The notes below the pieces were generated by a model that did not search any database, was not told the origin of the DNA, and worked only from the letters and a program-made list of their open reading frames with translations. Of a stretch of DNA of 50,517 nucleotides, positions 24,836 through 33,801 are shown in pieces. This stretch comes from Flavobacterium collinsii (lineage in GTDB: Bacteria; Bacteroidota; Bacteroidia; Flavobacteriales; Flavobacteriaceae). Every line of letters starts with the position of its first letter. Position 1 is the stretch's first letter. The stretch spans positions 1-50,517 of the forward strand of contig NZ_CADCST010000136.1 of NCBI RefSeq assembly GCF_902804485.1, given 5' to 3'. Position numbers and translations under genes: made by a program.

Positions 24836-26860
24836 ATGAAAAATAAAGCAAACATAAGTAATAGCAGTATTGATTCGGCAGGTATTCCAAAGGACTACAA
24901 GCAGGCTATATCAGAATTAATTTGGAACGGTTTCGATGCAAAGGCTACAAAAGTTAATATAATTTTCGAACCTAATGAGATTGATTCTATTGAAAAGATT
25001 ATTGTTTCAGATAATGGAGAAGGAATCGATTTACAAAACTTAAGTTCTACCTTTGGAAGTTTCCTGGATTCTCTTAAAAGAAATTCATATCAACGCTCTT
25101 CTTACAACAGAGGTAAAAAGGGTAAAGGACGTTTTTCCTTTTCTACATTTGCTACTAAAGCAACTTGGCATACCATTTATAAGCATGAAGGAAAACTGTT
25201 TGAATACGATATTATCATCAATAAAGCCAGAAAAGATGAGTATGATGATACCAATAAAAAAGTTTCTAAGGCTTCACAAACCGGAACTAACGTACTTTTA
25301 GAAGATTTGTTCAATGTAACTGTATACTCATTCTCCAGCGAAGAATTTAAAAATTTCCTTTCTAAAGAATTTGGCTGGTTTCTATTTTTAAATAAAGACT
25401 CAGGATATACTTTAGAAATCAATGGAGAACCTATACTATATGAACAATTTATACCGGATAGTGATAAGAAAGAATTAATCATTATAGACGAGAACAAAAA
25501 AGAACATAAGTTTCTTGTTACCTATCTTCGATGGTCTGATAGTATTGGTGACAAGTATTTCTATTACTTCTTGAATTCAGAAAAACGTGAAATCCTTAAA
25601 AAATTAACGACTTACAATAATAATGCAATTGCCTTCCATCATAGCGTTTTCATTGAGTCCGTCTTTTTTGATTCTTTCGATTCAAACGTTGATGATAATG
25701 AAAATAATAATTTGTTTAGCCCGCTTGAGAACAATAAAACGTTTAAAGTATTGATGGCTGATTTAAATGAATTGTTATTCAGAAAGCAAAAAGATTTCAT
25801 TAGGGGAAATGCAGCAGAAGAGTTGGTATCAAGGCTGGAAACAAAAGGTGTATTTCCAAAATTTTCAAATAATAAATATGATCTGGAAAGAAAACGTGAT
25901 CTGATTACTGTAGTTAAAGAATTATACTGTGTACAGCCGAAAGTTTTTAAAGGGTTAAAATCTGAGCAGGAAAAAACTTTTTTGGGTTTCCTTAACCTTT
26001 TACTCGATACAGATGAACGTGAAAACATATTGACAATAATTGAAGGTATTGTAAATCTTTCAGCCCAAGAACGAAGTGAGTTGGTAACTGTATTAAAAAA
26101 GAGTAGTTTTTCAAAAATACTCCATACCATCAAATTGATAGAAAACAGATTCAAAACTGTCGAGCTTCTAGGTAAACTAGTTTTCGATCTAAAAAAATTC
26201 ACGACCGAAAGAAATCATATCCAAATAGCTATTGAAGAAAGTTATTGGCTTTTCGGTGAACAATACCATCTTGCCTCGGCCGATGAGCATTTTCAGCATC
26301 TTTTAAGTCAATATTTATACATTATTGATGAAGAAAAAGAACCGAAACAACTAACTGATTATGATTGGAAAAGAAGGCCCGATATTTTTATGTGCCGCAA
26401 AAACAACATCCCTGATTCGCGCGATTCAGAATATCACATGGAAGAAAATATAATGGTCGAATTAAAGAGGCCATCAGTTACTATTGGCAAAGAACAGTTT
26501 AGGCAGATTGATGATTACCTCGATTTTATAATGAAACAGGATCAATTCAATAGTCAGACGCGTAAATGGAAATTCTATGTAATCAGTAATAAAGTAGATT
26601 CTTATATTGACAAGCAATATGAAGCTTTTAAAGACAAAGGGAAAAAATTTCTAGTACATCAATCTGGAAAATATGAAATATTTGCTTTGACATGGGATGA
26701 TCTCTTCAGAACCTTTGAAATCAAACATAAATATCTTTTGGAAAAATTACAATTTGATAAAACTGCAATAAATGAGGAGTTGAAATTAAAAGGGATAAGT
26801 TTTGACTTGAGCCATTCCGATGCTATAACAAAAGAAATTATAGATATATCAAAAAATTAA
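24836..26860 (+). CDS. GHKL (Hsp90/MORC-like) ATPase fused to a PD-(D/E)XK nuclease-like domain
   Basis: The 674-residue protein starts with a Bergerat ATP-binding fold: N box ISELIWNGFDAKATK (about 26-40), G1 SDNGEGID (about 59-66) and G2 GKKGKGRFSFSTF (about 88-100). A middle region of about 300 residues is unassigned. The C-terminus (about 505-640) has RPDIFM followed some 28 residues later by NIMVELKRPS, matching the D...ExK spacing of a PD-(D/E)XK nuclease. GHKL ATPases fused or linked to nucleases are known from defence and restriction contexts (prokaryotic MORC-like). I cannot match this one to a named system. Its neighbours are a DUF1016 nuclease and a Gabija-like pair. Confidence 0.78.
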   Translation: MKNKANISNSSIDSAGIPKDYKQAISELIWNGFDAKATKVNIIFEPNEIDSIEKIIVSDNGEGIDLQNLSSTFGSFLDSLKRNSYQRSSYNRGKKGKGRFSFSTFATKATWHTIYKHEGKLFEYDIIINKARKDEYDDTNKKVSKASQTGTNVLLEDLFNVTVYSFSSEEFKNFLSKEFGWFLFLNKDSGYTLEINGEPILYEQFIPDSDKKELIIIDENKKEHKFLVTYLRWSDSIGDKYFYYFLNSEKREILKKLTTYNNNAIAFHHSVFIESVFFDSFDSNVDDNENNNLFSPLENNKTFKVLMADLNELLFRKQKDFIRGNAAEELVSRLETKGVFPKFSNNKYDLERKRDLITVVKELYCVQPKVFKGLKSEQEKTFLGFLNLLLDTDERENILTIIEGIVNLSAQERSELVTVLKKSSFSKILHTIKLIENRFKTVELLGKLVFDLKKFTTERNHIQIAIEESYWLFGEQYHLASADEHFQHLLSQYLYIIDEEKEPKQLTDYDWKRRPDIFMCRKNNIPDSRDSEYHMEENIMVELKRPSVTIGKEQFRQIDDYLDFIMKQDQFNSQTRKWKFYVISNKVDSYIDKQYEAFKDKGKKFLVHQSGKYEIFALTWDDLFRTFEIKHKYLLEKLQFDKTAINEELKLKGISFDLSHSDAITKEIIDISKN

Positions 26861-27057
26861 TATCATCTAAAAAACCTAAAATATAAGCTATGAAAGATAT
26901 TTTTATACCTTCTATTTTTAAATATAAACTTGGAAGAGTAAATTACAATTAATGATGCTAATACATTACGGTTTTCCGTACAAAACTGCATTTCAAATCG
27001 ATTATATTTGTTAGTCCATTTAAACTATAAAAAAGGGACTAATCAATAATCAGTAAA
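26861..27057. other. spacer before the Gabija-like pair
   Basis: This AT-rich spacer of 197 bp has one 20-codon ATG frame (26890-26952) with no recognisable product. It probably holds a promoter for the downstream pair. Confidence 0.4.
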
Positions 27058-29127
27058 ATGTATATATCCAAAATAGATATTAAAAACTTCAGAAATTTCA
27101 AAGAAAGTGAAATTCAGTTTAATGAAGGTGTAAATGTTATCATAGGTCATAATAATGCAGGAAAGACGAACTTATTAAAAGCACTTTCATTAGTAATTGA
27201 TTACAAAGGAATTAAACGTCTTGAAACAGATGATTTTAATAAATCCATTACAATCGATGAACTAAAATTAAATCCTCCAAAAATTAGCATCTCGGTTAAA
27301 ATAAACAAAGGAACTCACGTCGAACCTGATGACCTTGTAACGATTGGCAATTGGCTCACCAAATTAGAAAGATCATATGAGGCATTACTAACATATGAGT
27401 TTTTCTTGCCTGAAAAAGAAATTCCAGGCTACCTTGTGGCAATAAACGCAATAGTCGAAACAGATGCTATCAAAGCCAGAGAAAAGGCATGGAAAATCAT
27501 TAAACATGATTTTATAAGACTCTATACCCACAAAATTTGGGGTGGCGAAATTTCAAATCAAGCGGCAGCTGATAGCGAATCCTTGCAAAAGTTTGATTTC
27601 CAGTTTTTAGATGCTATCAGAGATGTTGAAAGAGATATGCTAACGGGCAGGAATACACTCCTTAGAGATGTTTTTGATTTTTTTATGGATTATGAAATAA
27701 AAAATGAGCCCGAAGCAACCAAATCAAAAACTGCTAAACTGGCAGAAATTAAGCTTCGTAAACTTGCTTTTTCTGATAAAGCTGAAGAGTTGATAGGTAT
27801 GTTACAGGCGCGAATGGATCAAGGGAAAAAGCAGATATTATCTTACGCAAACGAAACGGGAGCATCATTCAACAAAGCAAAACCAAATTTTGAAGGCAGT
27901 ATGAGCGATGTTGAAATGTTTTCAGTCCTCAAACTAATTGTGGAATACGAAAGCGGAATCAAAATTCCAGCTACACATAATGGATTAGGTTACAATAATT
28001 TGATCTATATGTCTCTTTTACTTGCAAAAATGCAGGTCAATTCAAACGGCGCTTATATGGGAAGTAACTCTAAAGTTTTCGCAACTTTAGCAATAGAAGA
28101 ACCTGAGGCTCATCTTCATCCAGCAATGCAGTATAAATTTTTAAAATTCCTTAAACAAAACAAAAAAGAAAACAAAGTAAGGCAGATATTTGTTACCTCG
28201 CACTCTACAAATATTACATCGGCAGTTTCATTAGATGAAATTATTTGCCTACATAATGAAAATGGTATTACGACAATTGGGTATCCGGGAAAAGTTTTTC
28301 CTGACGAGAAAAGTAAAAAATATGTACAACGCTTCTTAGATGCAACAAAATCAGATATGCTTTTCGCTAAAAATGTAATATTGGTTGAAGGTCTTGCCGA
28401 ACAGTTACTGATGTCTGTATTTGCCCAATATGAAAATAAATCACTAGAAGATAATCATACTGCCATAATTAATGTTGGTGGACGTTTTTTTGATCATTTT
28501 CTGCATCTTTTCGACAGTACGAAACCACATACAATCCATAAAAAAGTTGCCTGTATCACTGATAGAGACCCTGAAAGCAAAGTTAAAATCAAAGGAAAAT
28601 TTAAAAAATGCTATCCATATGAATACAACCAGGATGTAACTGTATATGACTATACATTCAATACCGCTTCTTTAAAATATCCTGCAGGATCACATGCAAA
28701 CATTACATTTTTTACTCAGGATGAATCTAAAGGAAAAACTCTAGAGTATGATTTATTAATCACTAATCCGGCATCCGATTTATTATTAACAGAATCAATT
28801 AGTAACCACAAAGAAATATTAGAACTAATGAAATTATACTCTGATGGAAAACCTTCTGGTGATTTAATTGCGATTTTAAGATCTAGCGATGAAAATAAAA
28901 GAATAATTGAAAGTATTACGGCTGCTGACACAGCCCTTTGGGATGATGAAAATAAAAAGAAGGCAATTATTGCATCACGTTATTTAAATTCTGTGGGTAA
29001 AGGTGAAAATGCATTAGATTTAGCGTATGCTTTACTAGAAAATATAGAAATAAAAAAAGATCCAGCATACAAAGATTTTGTTGTACCCGGCTATATTAAA
29101 GAAGCAATCAATTGGATATGTCAGTAA
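27058..29127 (+). CDS. OLD-family ATP-dependent endonuclease, GajA-like
   Basis: The 689-residue protein has an N-terminal ABC-type ATPase with Walker A GHNNAGKTNLL (about 30-40), signature region near NGLGYNNLIYMSLLLA, Walker B ATLAIEEPEAHLHPAMQ (about 342-358) and H-loop VTSHSTN. A C-terminal TOPRIM nuclease follows: Glu in NVILVEGLAEQLL (about 440-452) and the DxD motif in CITDRDPES (about 503). Class-2 OLD nucleases paired with a UvrD-like helicase constitute Gabija. GajA is usually about 580 residues, so this is a longer variant. Its stop overlaps the helicase start by 10 bp. Confidence 0.9.
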   Translation: MYISKIDIKNFRNFKESEIQFNEGVNVIIGHNNAGKTNLLKALSLVIDYKGIKRLETDDFNKSITIDELKLNPPKISISVKINKGTHVEPDDLVTIGNWLTKLERSYEALLTYEFFLPEKEIPGYLVAINAIVETDAIKAREKAWKIIKHDFIRLYTHKIWGGEISNQAAADSESLQKFDFQFLDAIRDVERDMLTGRNTLLRDVFDFFMDYEIKNEPEATKSKTAKLAEIKLRKLAFSDKAEELIGMLQARMDQGKKQILSYANETGASFNKAKPNFEGSMSDVEMFSVLKLIVEYESGIKIPATHNGLGYNNLIYMSLLLAKMQVNSNGAYMGSNSKVFATLAIEEPEAHLHPAMQYKFLKFLKQNKKENKVRQIFVTSHSTNITSAVSLDEIICLHNENGITTIGYPGKVFPDEKSKKYVQRFLDATKSDMLFAKNVILVEGLAEQLLMSVFAQYENKSLEDNHTAIINVGGRFFDHFLHLFDSTKPHTIHKKVACITDRDPESKVKIKGKFKKCYPYEYNQDVTVYDYTFNTASLKYPAGSHANITFFTQDESKGKTLEYDLLITNPASDLLLTESISNHKEILELMKLYSDGKPSGDLIAILRSSDENKRIIESITAADTALWDDENKKKAIIASRYLNSVGKGENALDLAYALLENIEIKKDPAYKDFVVPGYIKEAINWICQ

Positions 29128-30818
29128 TAGAAATAACTTCGGAAAGTAAACTAGAAAATATTGAACAGCACTTTCGTGTTTCTGCAGGCCCTGGAGCTGG
29201 TAAAACCCATTGGCTCAGTGAGCATATAAAAAATATTTTACACAGATCTGCTCGACTGGAAAAAACCAGAAAAATAGCCTGTATTACCTATACTAATATA
29301 GCTGTAGAAACAATACTTACCAGATTAGGAACATCCGCAGAACGTGCTGAAATTTCAACAATTCACAGTTTTTTATATAAACAAATTCTAAAACCTTATG
29401 CACCGCTTATCGCTTCGGAATATGGTCTAAACATCTCGGAAATGGATGGACATGACGATGTTATTTTATCTAATTACGGATTTCTTAATGAGTGGAAAAC
29501 TAAAACTGGACAACAGCGTATTAGGGAAGACAATTTAATAGTAAAAGCTTTTAAAGCAATCAAATGGAAATTTGATACGAGTGGGAATTTAGTAGCTATG
29601 ACAGATTATCCCCATAAGGTAGGATCATATTCAATTAAAACCGCTTCTTATTTTGAGTACAAGAAAATGACATGGGAAAAAGGTATGATACACCATGATG
29701 ATGTGTTATTTTTTAGTTATCAGATAATAAAGAAATTCCCTTTCGTTCTTGAAGTTCTACGAGCAAAATTCCCTTATATCTTTATTGATGAATTTCAAGA
29801 TAGTAGCCCTATACAAGTAGCAATTTTTAGAGAAATCGGAATGCATGAAAGCATAATAGGAATTATCGGTGACAAAGCGCAGTCAATATATAAATTTCAG
29901 GGAGCAGATCCAACTCAATTTCAACTCTTTCAACTACCAGACATGGTTAACTATGTGATGAAAGAAAACAGAAGAAGTACTAATGAGATTATTGATGCTC
30001 TTAATCTAATTCGAGCTGATATAAAGCAGGAAAAATATAGGAACGAATCCAATATGAAACCAATGATAATTGTTGGTGAAATTATTTCCGCTTCACAAAA
30101 GGTTAAACTATTGTGTACTAATGAACCTATATATTCATTGTCAAGGGATAATATTACGGCAAATGTAATGAAAAAAGAAGTTTCCGGCATTCATAATTCA
30201 AAGCTGTTCGAGGAATTAGCTGATGTAGATAAAGCCAGTAGTAGCAATAAATACCGAAGTAAAATTGTCGCAATATGTATCAAAGCAATTGAATATGCAA
30301 AGGAAGGAAAATTCAAAGACGCAATTAAGGAGATGGAAAAAGAGTTTAAAACTAGAACTGATCCATCTATTGGTAGACGGGTTTGTTTAGATCATATCGT
30401 TTTCCTTCTTTCAGAGTATGATAATTATAAAAATGGGAGCCTATTTAATTTCTTTACTATTCTCAAGCGCGACATAAAGCCCGAAATTTCAGATTTAAGA
30501 AGTGGTGGTGCCAAGACATTTTATGATGCTCATTCGTATGAACAGATGTCTCTATGTGTCAAAATACCAGAAGACTTAAGCCATGATAAAACAATACACA
30601 AAGCAAAGGGTGATGAATTTGACAACGTTTTATTGATCCTTTCTGAAGAGAAAGACCTACTATTTATATTAAATCCCGATATAGAAAACAATGAAGAACA
30701 CAGGATAAATTATGTGGGAGTAAGCAGGGCAAAAAATAAGCTCTTTATATCAGTCCCTGAACTGAGTGATGCCAATAAAATAGCGTTGCAATCGAAATTT
30801 CAAATAGAAATCCTTTAG
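29118..30818 (+). CDS. UvrD/Rep-like helicase, GajB-like
   Basis: A TTG start at 29112 is possible, but the ATG at 29118 gives a normal N-terminus (566 residues) and overlaps the OLD gene by 10 bp. Superfamily-1A motifs are visible: Walker A GPGAGKTHWL (about 24-33), ITYTNIAVETI (Ia), FIDEFQDSSPIQ (Walker B, about 224), GDKAQSIYKFQGA (III) and the C-terminal HKAKGDEFDNVLL and YVGVSRAKNKLFI. It partners the GajA-like nuclease, as in Gabija, which senses nucleotide depletion and nicks DNA in infected cells (family knowledge, not shown here). Confidence 0.9.
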   Translation: MSVIEITSESKLENIEQHFRVSAGPGAGKTHWLSEHIKNILHRSARLEKTRKIACITYTNIAVETILTRLGTSAERAEISTIHSFLYKQILKPYAPLIASEYGLNISEMDGHDDVILSNYGFLNEWKTKTGQQRIREDNLIVKAFKAIKWKFDTSGNLVAMTDYPHKVGSYSIKTASYFEYKKMTWEKGMIHHDDVLFFSYQIIKKFPFVLEVLRAKFPYIFIDEFQDSSPIQVAIFREIGMHESIIGIIGDKAQSIYKFQGADPTQFQLFQLPDMVNYVMKENRRSTNEIIDALNLIRADIKQEKYRNESNMKPMIIVGEIISASQKVKLLCTNEPIYSLSRDNITANVMKKEVSGIHNSKLFEELADVDKASSSNKYRSKIVAICIKAIEYAKEGKFKDAIKEMEKEFKTRTDPSIGRRVCLDHIVFLLSEYDNYKNGSLFNFFTILKRDIKPEISDLRSGGAKTFYDAHSYEQMSLCVKIPEDLSHDKTIHKAKGDEFDNVLLILSEEKDLLFILNPDIENNEEHRINYVGVSRAKNKLFISVPELSDANKIALQSKFQIEIL

Positions 30819-30931
30819 TTATTATAACAAATGCTCTCAGCATCTAGTTGCCGGATATTCAAAATTAAAATATTCATGACTCATTTATCTGCCTGTGATT
30901 TCAAATGCGTTACATGCTAGTTCCAAAGCCT

Positions 30932-30966
30932 AAAAAAATCTGATACAAAAAGTATCAGATTTTTTT
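30932..30966 (+). terminator. intrinsic terminator after the Gabija-like pair
   Basis: AAAAAAATCTGATAC (30932-30946), loop of five A, GTATCAGATTTTTTT (30952-30966), continuing in T. A 15-bp stem ending in a long T-tract; it closes the cargo block. Confidence 0.88.
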
Positions 30967-31104
30967 TTTTGTTCAAAAAACGTCGCAAAATCTTCTTAAG
31001 GCTATGCTAATTTTAGAACTCTCCTAATAAATATAGTCTAACTAAATTCCAATTAAAGTCCATTAAGATTTTTTTTAAAGCTTTCTACTCGAAACGGACT
31101 AAAA

Positions 31105-31215
31105 GGGCAGCTAAGATAGTGGCTCAAGCATGCTGCGTGCGCATAATGGCGGCGCTTCCCTTGCCACCCTTCGGGACTTATAGCACTTGCGCATCCTTAA
31201 TCCACTGGCATCTTG
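31105..31215. other. GC-rich non-coding block upstream of ssb
   Basis: Within the 490-bp gap between the helicase and ssb genes, 31111-31200 is about 54% G+C by hand count, against roughly a third in the surroundings. It contains GCATGC and CTGCGTGCGCA, then GGCGGCGC, with no ORF. Its place before the conserved ssb-PRTRC block suggests a conserved element function, such as an origin or a structured RNA. The rest of the gap holds the terminator at 30932 and a C/T-rich run at 31217-31242. Confidence 0.4.
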
Positions 31216-31308
31216 CTTTCTTTTTTTCCGTTTTTCTTTTGAAAACAATTTTTGTTAGGGCAGAATTAGAGAAAAATTAAACAGTAGTAATCTTTAAATA
31301 TTAAAATT

Positions 31309-31695
31309 ATGGAAATCACAGGACGAGTAACAGCAGATGCATCAGTTCAAAAAGTGAACAGTGAAAAACAAGTGGTCAATTTCAGTATTGCCATCAATGA
31401 CAACTACAAGCCTAAAGGCAGTACCGAAGTAAAAGAAGTAACAACCTATATCAATTGTTCGTATTGGTTGAATGCCAATACAGCACAGTGGCTTAAAAAA
31501 GGAACTCTCGTACAGCTCTTTGGGCGCATTGGTTTGAACGTGTACAATAACAACGAAGGTGTAGCAATGGGCACTTTGACCTTTCACACCAATAATATTA
31601 AAATTTTGGTTTTTCCTAAAAAAGAAGAAACAGCTAAAGCCAGTTCAGCAGTAAAGGAAAAGAAAGCAAAAAAAGCACAGGACGTACCTTTTTAA
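31309..31695 (+). CDS. ssb: single-stranded DNA-binding protein
   Basis: The 128-residue protein is a single OB-fold SSB: MEITGRVTADASVQ, VVNFSIAIND and WLKKGTLVQLFGRIG are typical. A short Lys/Ala-rich linker leads to a C-terminal DVPF, close to the acidic DDIPF tip that recruits other proteins. Mobile elements of Bacteroidota often carry their own SSB next to DUF932 and PRTRC genes to protect the transferred strand. It leads an operon that reads through to ThiF. Confidence 0.93.
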   Translation: MEITGRVTADASVQKVNSEKQVVNFSIAINDNYKPKGSTEVKEVTTYINCSYWLNANTAQWLKKGTLVQLFGRIGLNVYNNNEGVAMGTLTFHTNNIKILVFPKKEETAKASSAVKEKKAKKAQDVPF

Positions 31696-31726
31696 CAAAC
31701 ATAACAATCACTTAAAATTTAACATC

Positions 31727-32788
31727 ATGGCACACCATATAAATTACAACGAGCAGTCAGGAAAACATAGTTTTTTCAGCACTAAACAAACAGCATGGCA
31801 CAATTTAGGACAGATCATTACCGATTATCCAACAAGCGCCGAAGCTATTTTACACGCAGGTTTGGATTATGAAGTAGAAAAACGAAAGCTATTTACACCC
31901 ACTTCAGCCGAAATTATTTTGGATAATGAAAGCATTCACAATAAAATAGAAGTCCCGAATTATTTCACTACGGTGCGCACCGATAATGATGCCGTACTCG
32001 GTGTGGTAGGCAAAGATTACCAGATTGTACAAAACAGGGATGCCTTTTCTTTTTTTGACAGCATCGTAGGCGGTGACGGAATTTTATATGAAACCGCAGG
32101 AGCACTTGGAAAAGGAGAACGCATTTTTATAACAGCTAAACTGCCTGATTATATCAGAGTTGGTAACGATGATTTGATTGAAAAATATCTTTTCCTGACC
32201 ACTTCCCATGATGGAAGCGGAAGCATAACTGCAGCATTCACGCCTATCCGTATCGTATGCAACAATACCCTTAATGCCGCTATGAACAACAAGACCAACA
32301 CCATTCGTATTCGTCATACTTCTAATGCTAAACAGCGTTTGGAACAGGCGCACAAAGTAATGGGTATATCCGATAGGCTCTCAGCGCAGATGGAATCCAT
32401 TTTTAACCATTGGACAAAAATCAGAATCAGGGACAATGAAGTTAAAAAGCTGATACAGTCTGCCCTTGTTCCGAGCAAAGAGGTACTGAAAACCATACAA
32501 GATGGTAAAGAGGATGAACTTTCAACTTGTTTTACCAATATGGTCGATAGTGCTTTCGAGTACGCTATGAGCAACCCCACACAATTGATGGACACCACAA
32601 AAGGAACTGTCTTTGGGGCGTACAATGCCGTAACGGGTTATTTCCAGAATATGAGAAATTACAAAGATGAGGAAGCAAAATTAACTTCCCTTTTGATGGG
32701 AGGCACAGCGCAGATTCGCACACAATCCGCTTTTAACCTTTGTGTGGATTTTGCAAGTAAAGGTTCAGATGCTTTAATTCTTAATTAA
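31727..32788 (+). CDS. DUF932 phage/plasmid-like protein
   Basis: The 353-residue protein begins MAHHINYNEQSGKHSFFS and contains WHNLGQIITDYPTSAEAI, GVVGKDYQIVQNRDAFSFFD, FTPIRIVCNNTLNAA and NPTQLMDTTKGTVFGAYNAV. These belong to the DUF932 (TIGR03299) family, common on plasmids, phages and ICEs. Function is unknown, possibly DNA transfer or replication. It lies 31 bp after ssb. A terminator-like hairpin follows its stop. Confidence 0.92.
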   Translation: MAHHINYNEQSGKHSFFSTKQTAWHNLGQIITDYPTSAEAILHAGLDYEVEKRKLFTPTSAEIILDNESIHNKIEVPNYFTTVRTDNDAVLGVVGKDYQIVQNRDAFSFFDSIVGGDGILYETAGALGKGERIFITAKLPDYIRVGNDDLIEKYLFLTTSHDGSGSITAAFTPIRIVCNNTLNAAMNNKTNTIRIRHTSNAKQRLEQAHKVMGISDRLSAQMESIFNHWTKIRIRDNEVKKLIQSALVPSKEVLKTIQDGKEDELSTCFTNMVDSAFEYAMSNPTQLMDTTKGTVFGAYNAVTGYFQNMRNYKDEEAKLTSLLMGGTAQIRTQSAFNLCVDFASKGSDALILN

Positions 32789-32794
32789 CCAATT

Positions 32795-32823
32795 AGGACA
32801 GGCAGGTTATGCCTGTCCTTTTA
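32795..32823 (+). terminator. hairpin after DUF932 gene
   Basis: AGGACAGGCA (32795-32804), loop GGTTA, TGCCTGTCCT (32810-32819), then TTT. A 10-bp perfect stem with a short T-run, so possibly a partial terminator that lowers expression of the PRTRC genes relative to ssb and DUF932. Confidence 0.65.
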
Positions 32824-32835
32824 AACCCTGACTGC

Positions 32836-33042
32836 ATGATACAGATAGAAGATAAAAACGGAGAAAATGTAGAGGTTACCAATTTAGCCGAAGCGATAAA
32901 GCAGGCAGACTATTTTAGAAATTTTTCCCATACGGACAAAATCTTTGAAAAGTTTGACAAGAAACGACAAGCCTATTGGCAGGATATCTATGAAAAGCTA
33001 ATGAAAATTAGTGATTTAGAAGTAAAAGAAAACAAACAGTAA
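32836..33042 (+). CDS. hypothetical small protein between DUF932 and PRTRC E
   Basis: The frame opens at 32809, but that start lies within the terminator hairpin. The ATG at 32836 gives a 68-residue protein (MIQIEDKNGENVEVTNLAEA). It is charged and helical, with no family I can name, although similar short ORFs appear at this position in flavobacterial elements. Its stop lies 4 bp before the PRTRC E start, so it belongs to the PRTRC operon. Confidence 0.65.
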   Translation: MIQIEDKNGENVEVTNLAEAIKQADYFRNFSHTDKIFEKFDKKRQAYWQDIYEKLMKISDLEVKENKQ

Positions 33043-33046
33043 AGCC

Positions 33047-33586
33047 ATGGAAACCAATTTTTTTAAAGCAGTCCTTTCCTTGCAGGTCGCAGGGAATTGG
33101 AAAATAAACATAGCCAGGGAAGATACCGACAAATTCATTGTATCGGTATTATTTTTTAACGATACCGTTGGCGATGATGCCCGAAAAAAAGTACCGCCAA
33201 TTTTGCTCAAAGGTACGGCTGAGGAACTCGACAAAGGATTTTTTCAGGCGATTGAAGCCCCTGTACAAAATACCGCACAGCTTTTTGCCAATATGGAGCA
33301 GTTCCTTAAAGAAAAAGAGCAGGCAAAAGTGAGTTCGCAGATGGAAAAAGACAACATTCTCAAAAAGGATAAGGAAAAATCCGAATTGCAGAAGCAGTAT
33401 GAATCAGCCATGAAAAAAGCAGAAGAACTCGAAACGGCAGGGAAATTTAAAGAAGCATGGATGAAAGTACCAAATGCTGAACTCTATCCTGAATACAAGG
33501 ATATTATTCACGCCCGCAAAGCAGAGCTTTCCGATAAATTTCCAATAGACCTTTTCAATGACCCTAATACAGATGAACCATGTTAA
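33047..33586 (+). CDS. PRTRC system protein E
   Basis: The 179-residue protein matches PRTRC protein E: METNFFKAVLSLQVAGNWKI and PPILLKGTAEELDKGFFQAI at the N-terminus, then a Lys/Glu-rich coiled-coil (about 85-130). PRTRC (ParB-related, ThiF-related cassette) is a conserved mobile-element gene set of unknown biochemical role. It overlaps PRTRC C by 7 bp. Confidence 0.88.
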   Translation: METNFFKAVLSLQVAGNWKINIAREDTDKFIVSVLFFNDTVGDDARKKVPPILLKGTAEELDKGFFQAIEAPVQNTAQLFANMEQFLKEKEQAKVSSQMEKDNILKKDKEKSELQKQYESAMKKAEELETAGKFKEAWMKVPNAELYPEYKDIIHARKAELSDKFPIDLFNDPNTDEPC

Positions 33587-33798
33587 CAGCAACCACCTTA
33601 GAGCGCATATTTATTTTCAGGGATAAAGAAACAGATATTAAACTCGCTGATCCATCCCCGTCATTCAGTCCCGAAGCGGTATTGAACTTTTATGCACAGA
33701 CCTATCCCATCCTGACCACTGCATCCATAGAGGGACCCGTTATAAATGATGATGCTGTGCAGTACAAATTTGTATCAAAGATCGGAACAAAAGGATAA
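33580..33798 (+). CDS. PRTRC system protein C
   Basis: This 72-residue protein matches PRTRC protein C, a short ubiquitin-like or beta-grasp-like product (LERIFIFRDKETDIKLADPS, VLNFYAQTYPILTTASIEGP). It is encoded in a cassette with a ThiF/E1-like enzyme, so a Ub-like role is an attractive but unproven idea. Its start overlaps the end of E, and its stop lies 3 bp before F. Confidence 0.88.
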   Translation: MLTATTLERIFIFRDKETDIKLADPSPSFSPEAVLNFYAQTYPILTTASIEGPVINDDAVQYKFVSKIGTKG

Positions 33799-33801
33799 AC
33801 C

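Noticed and set aside
24836..26860. Classical sensor histidine kinase
   Set aside because: GHKL motifs are present, but there is no HisKA domain or phospho-His and no receiver partner; the Bergerat fold is at the N-terminus, as in Hsp90/MORC/MutL-type proteins.
26890..26952. 20-codon ATG frame between the GHKL and OLD genes
   Set aside because: Too short, no recognisable product; the spacer is better explained as a promoter region.
24836..30818. Wadjet, Zorya or Septu system
   Set aside because: No SMC-like, motor-proton-channel or HNH partner; the OLD plus UvrD pair fits Gabija better.
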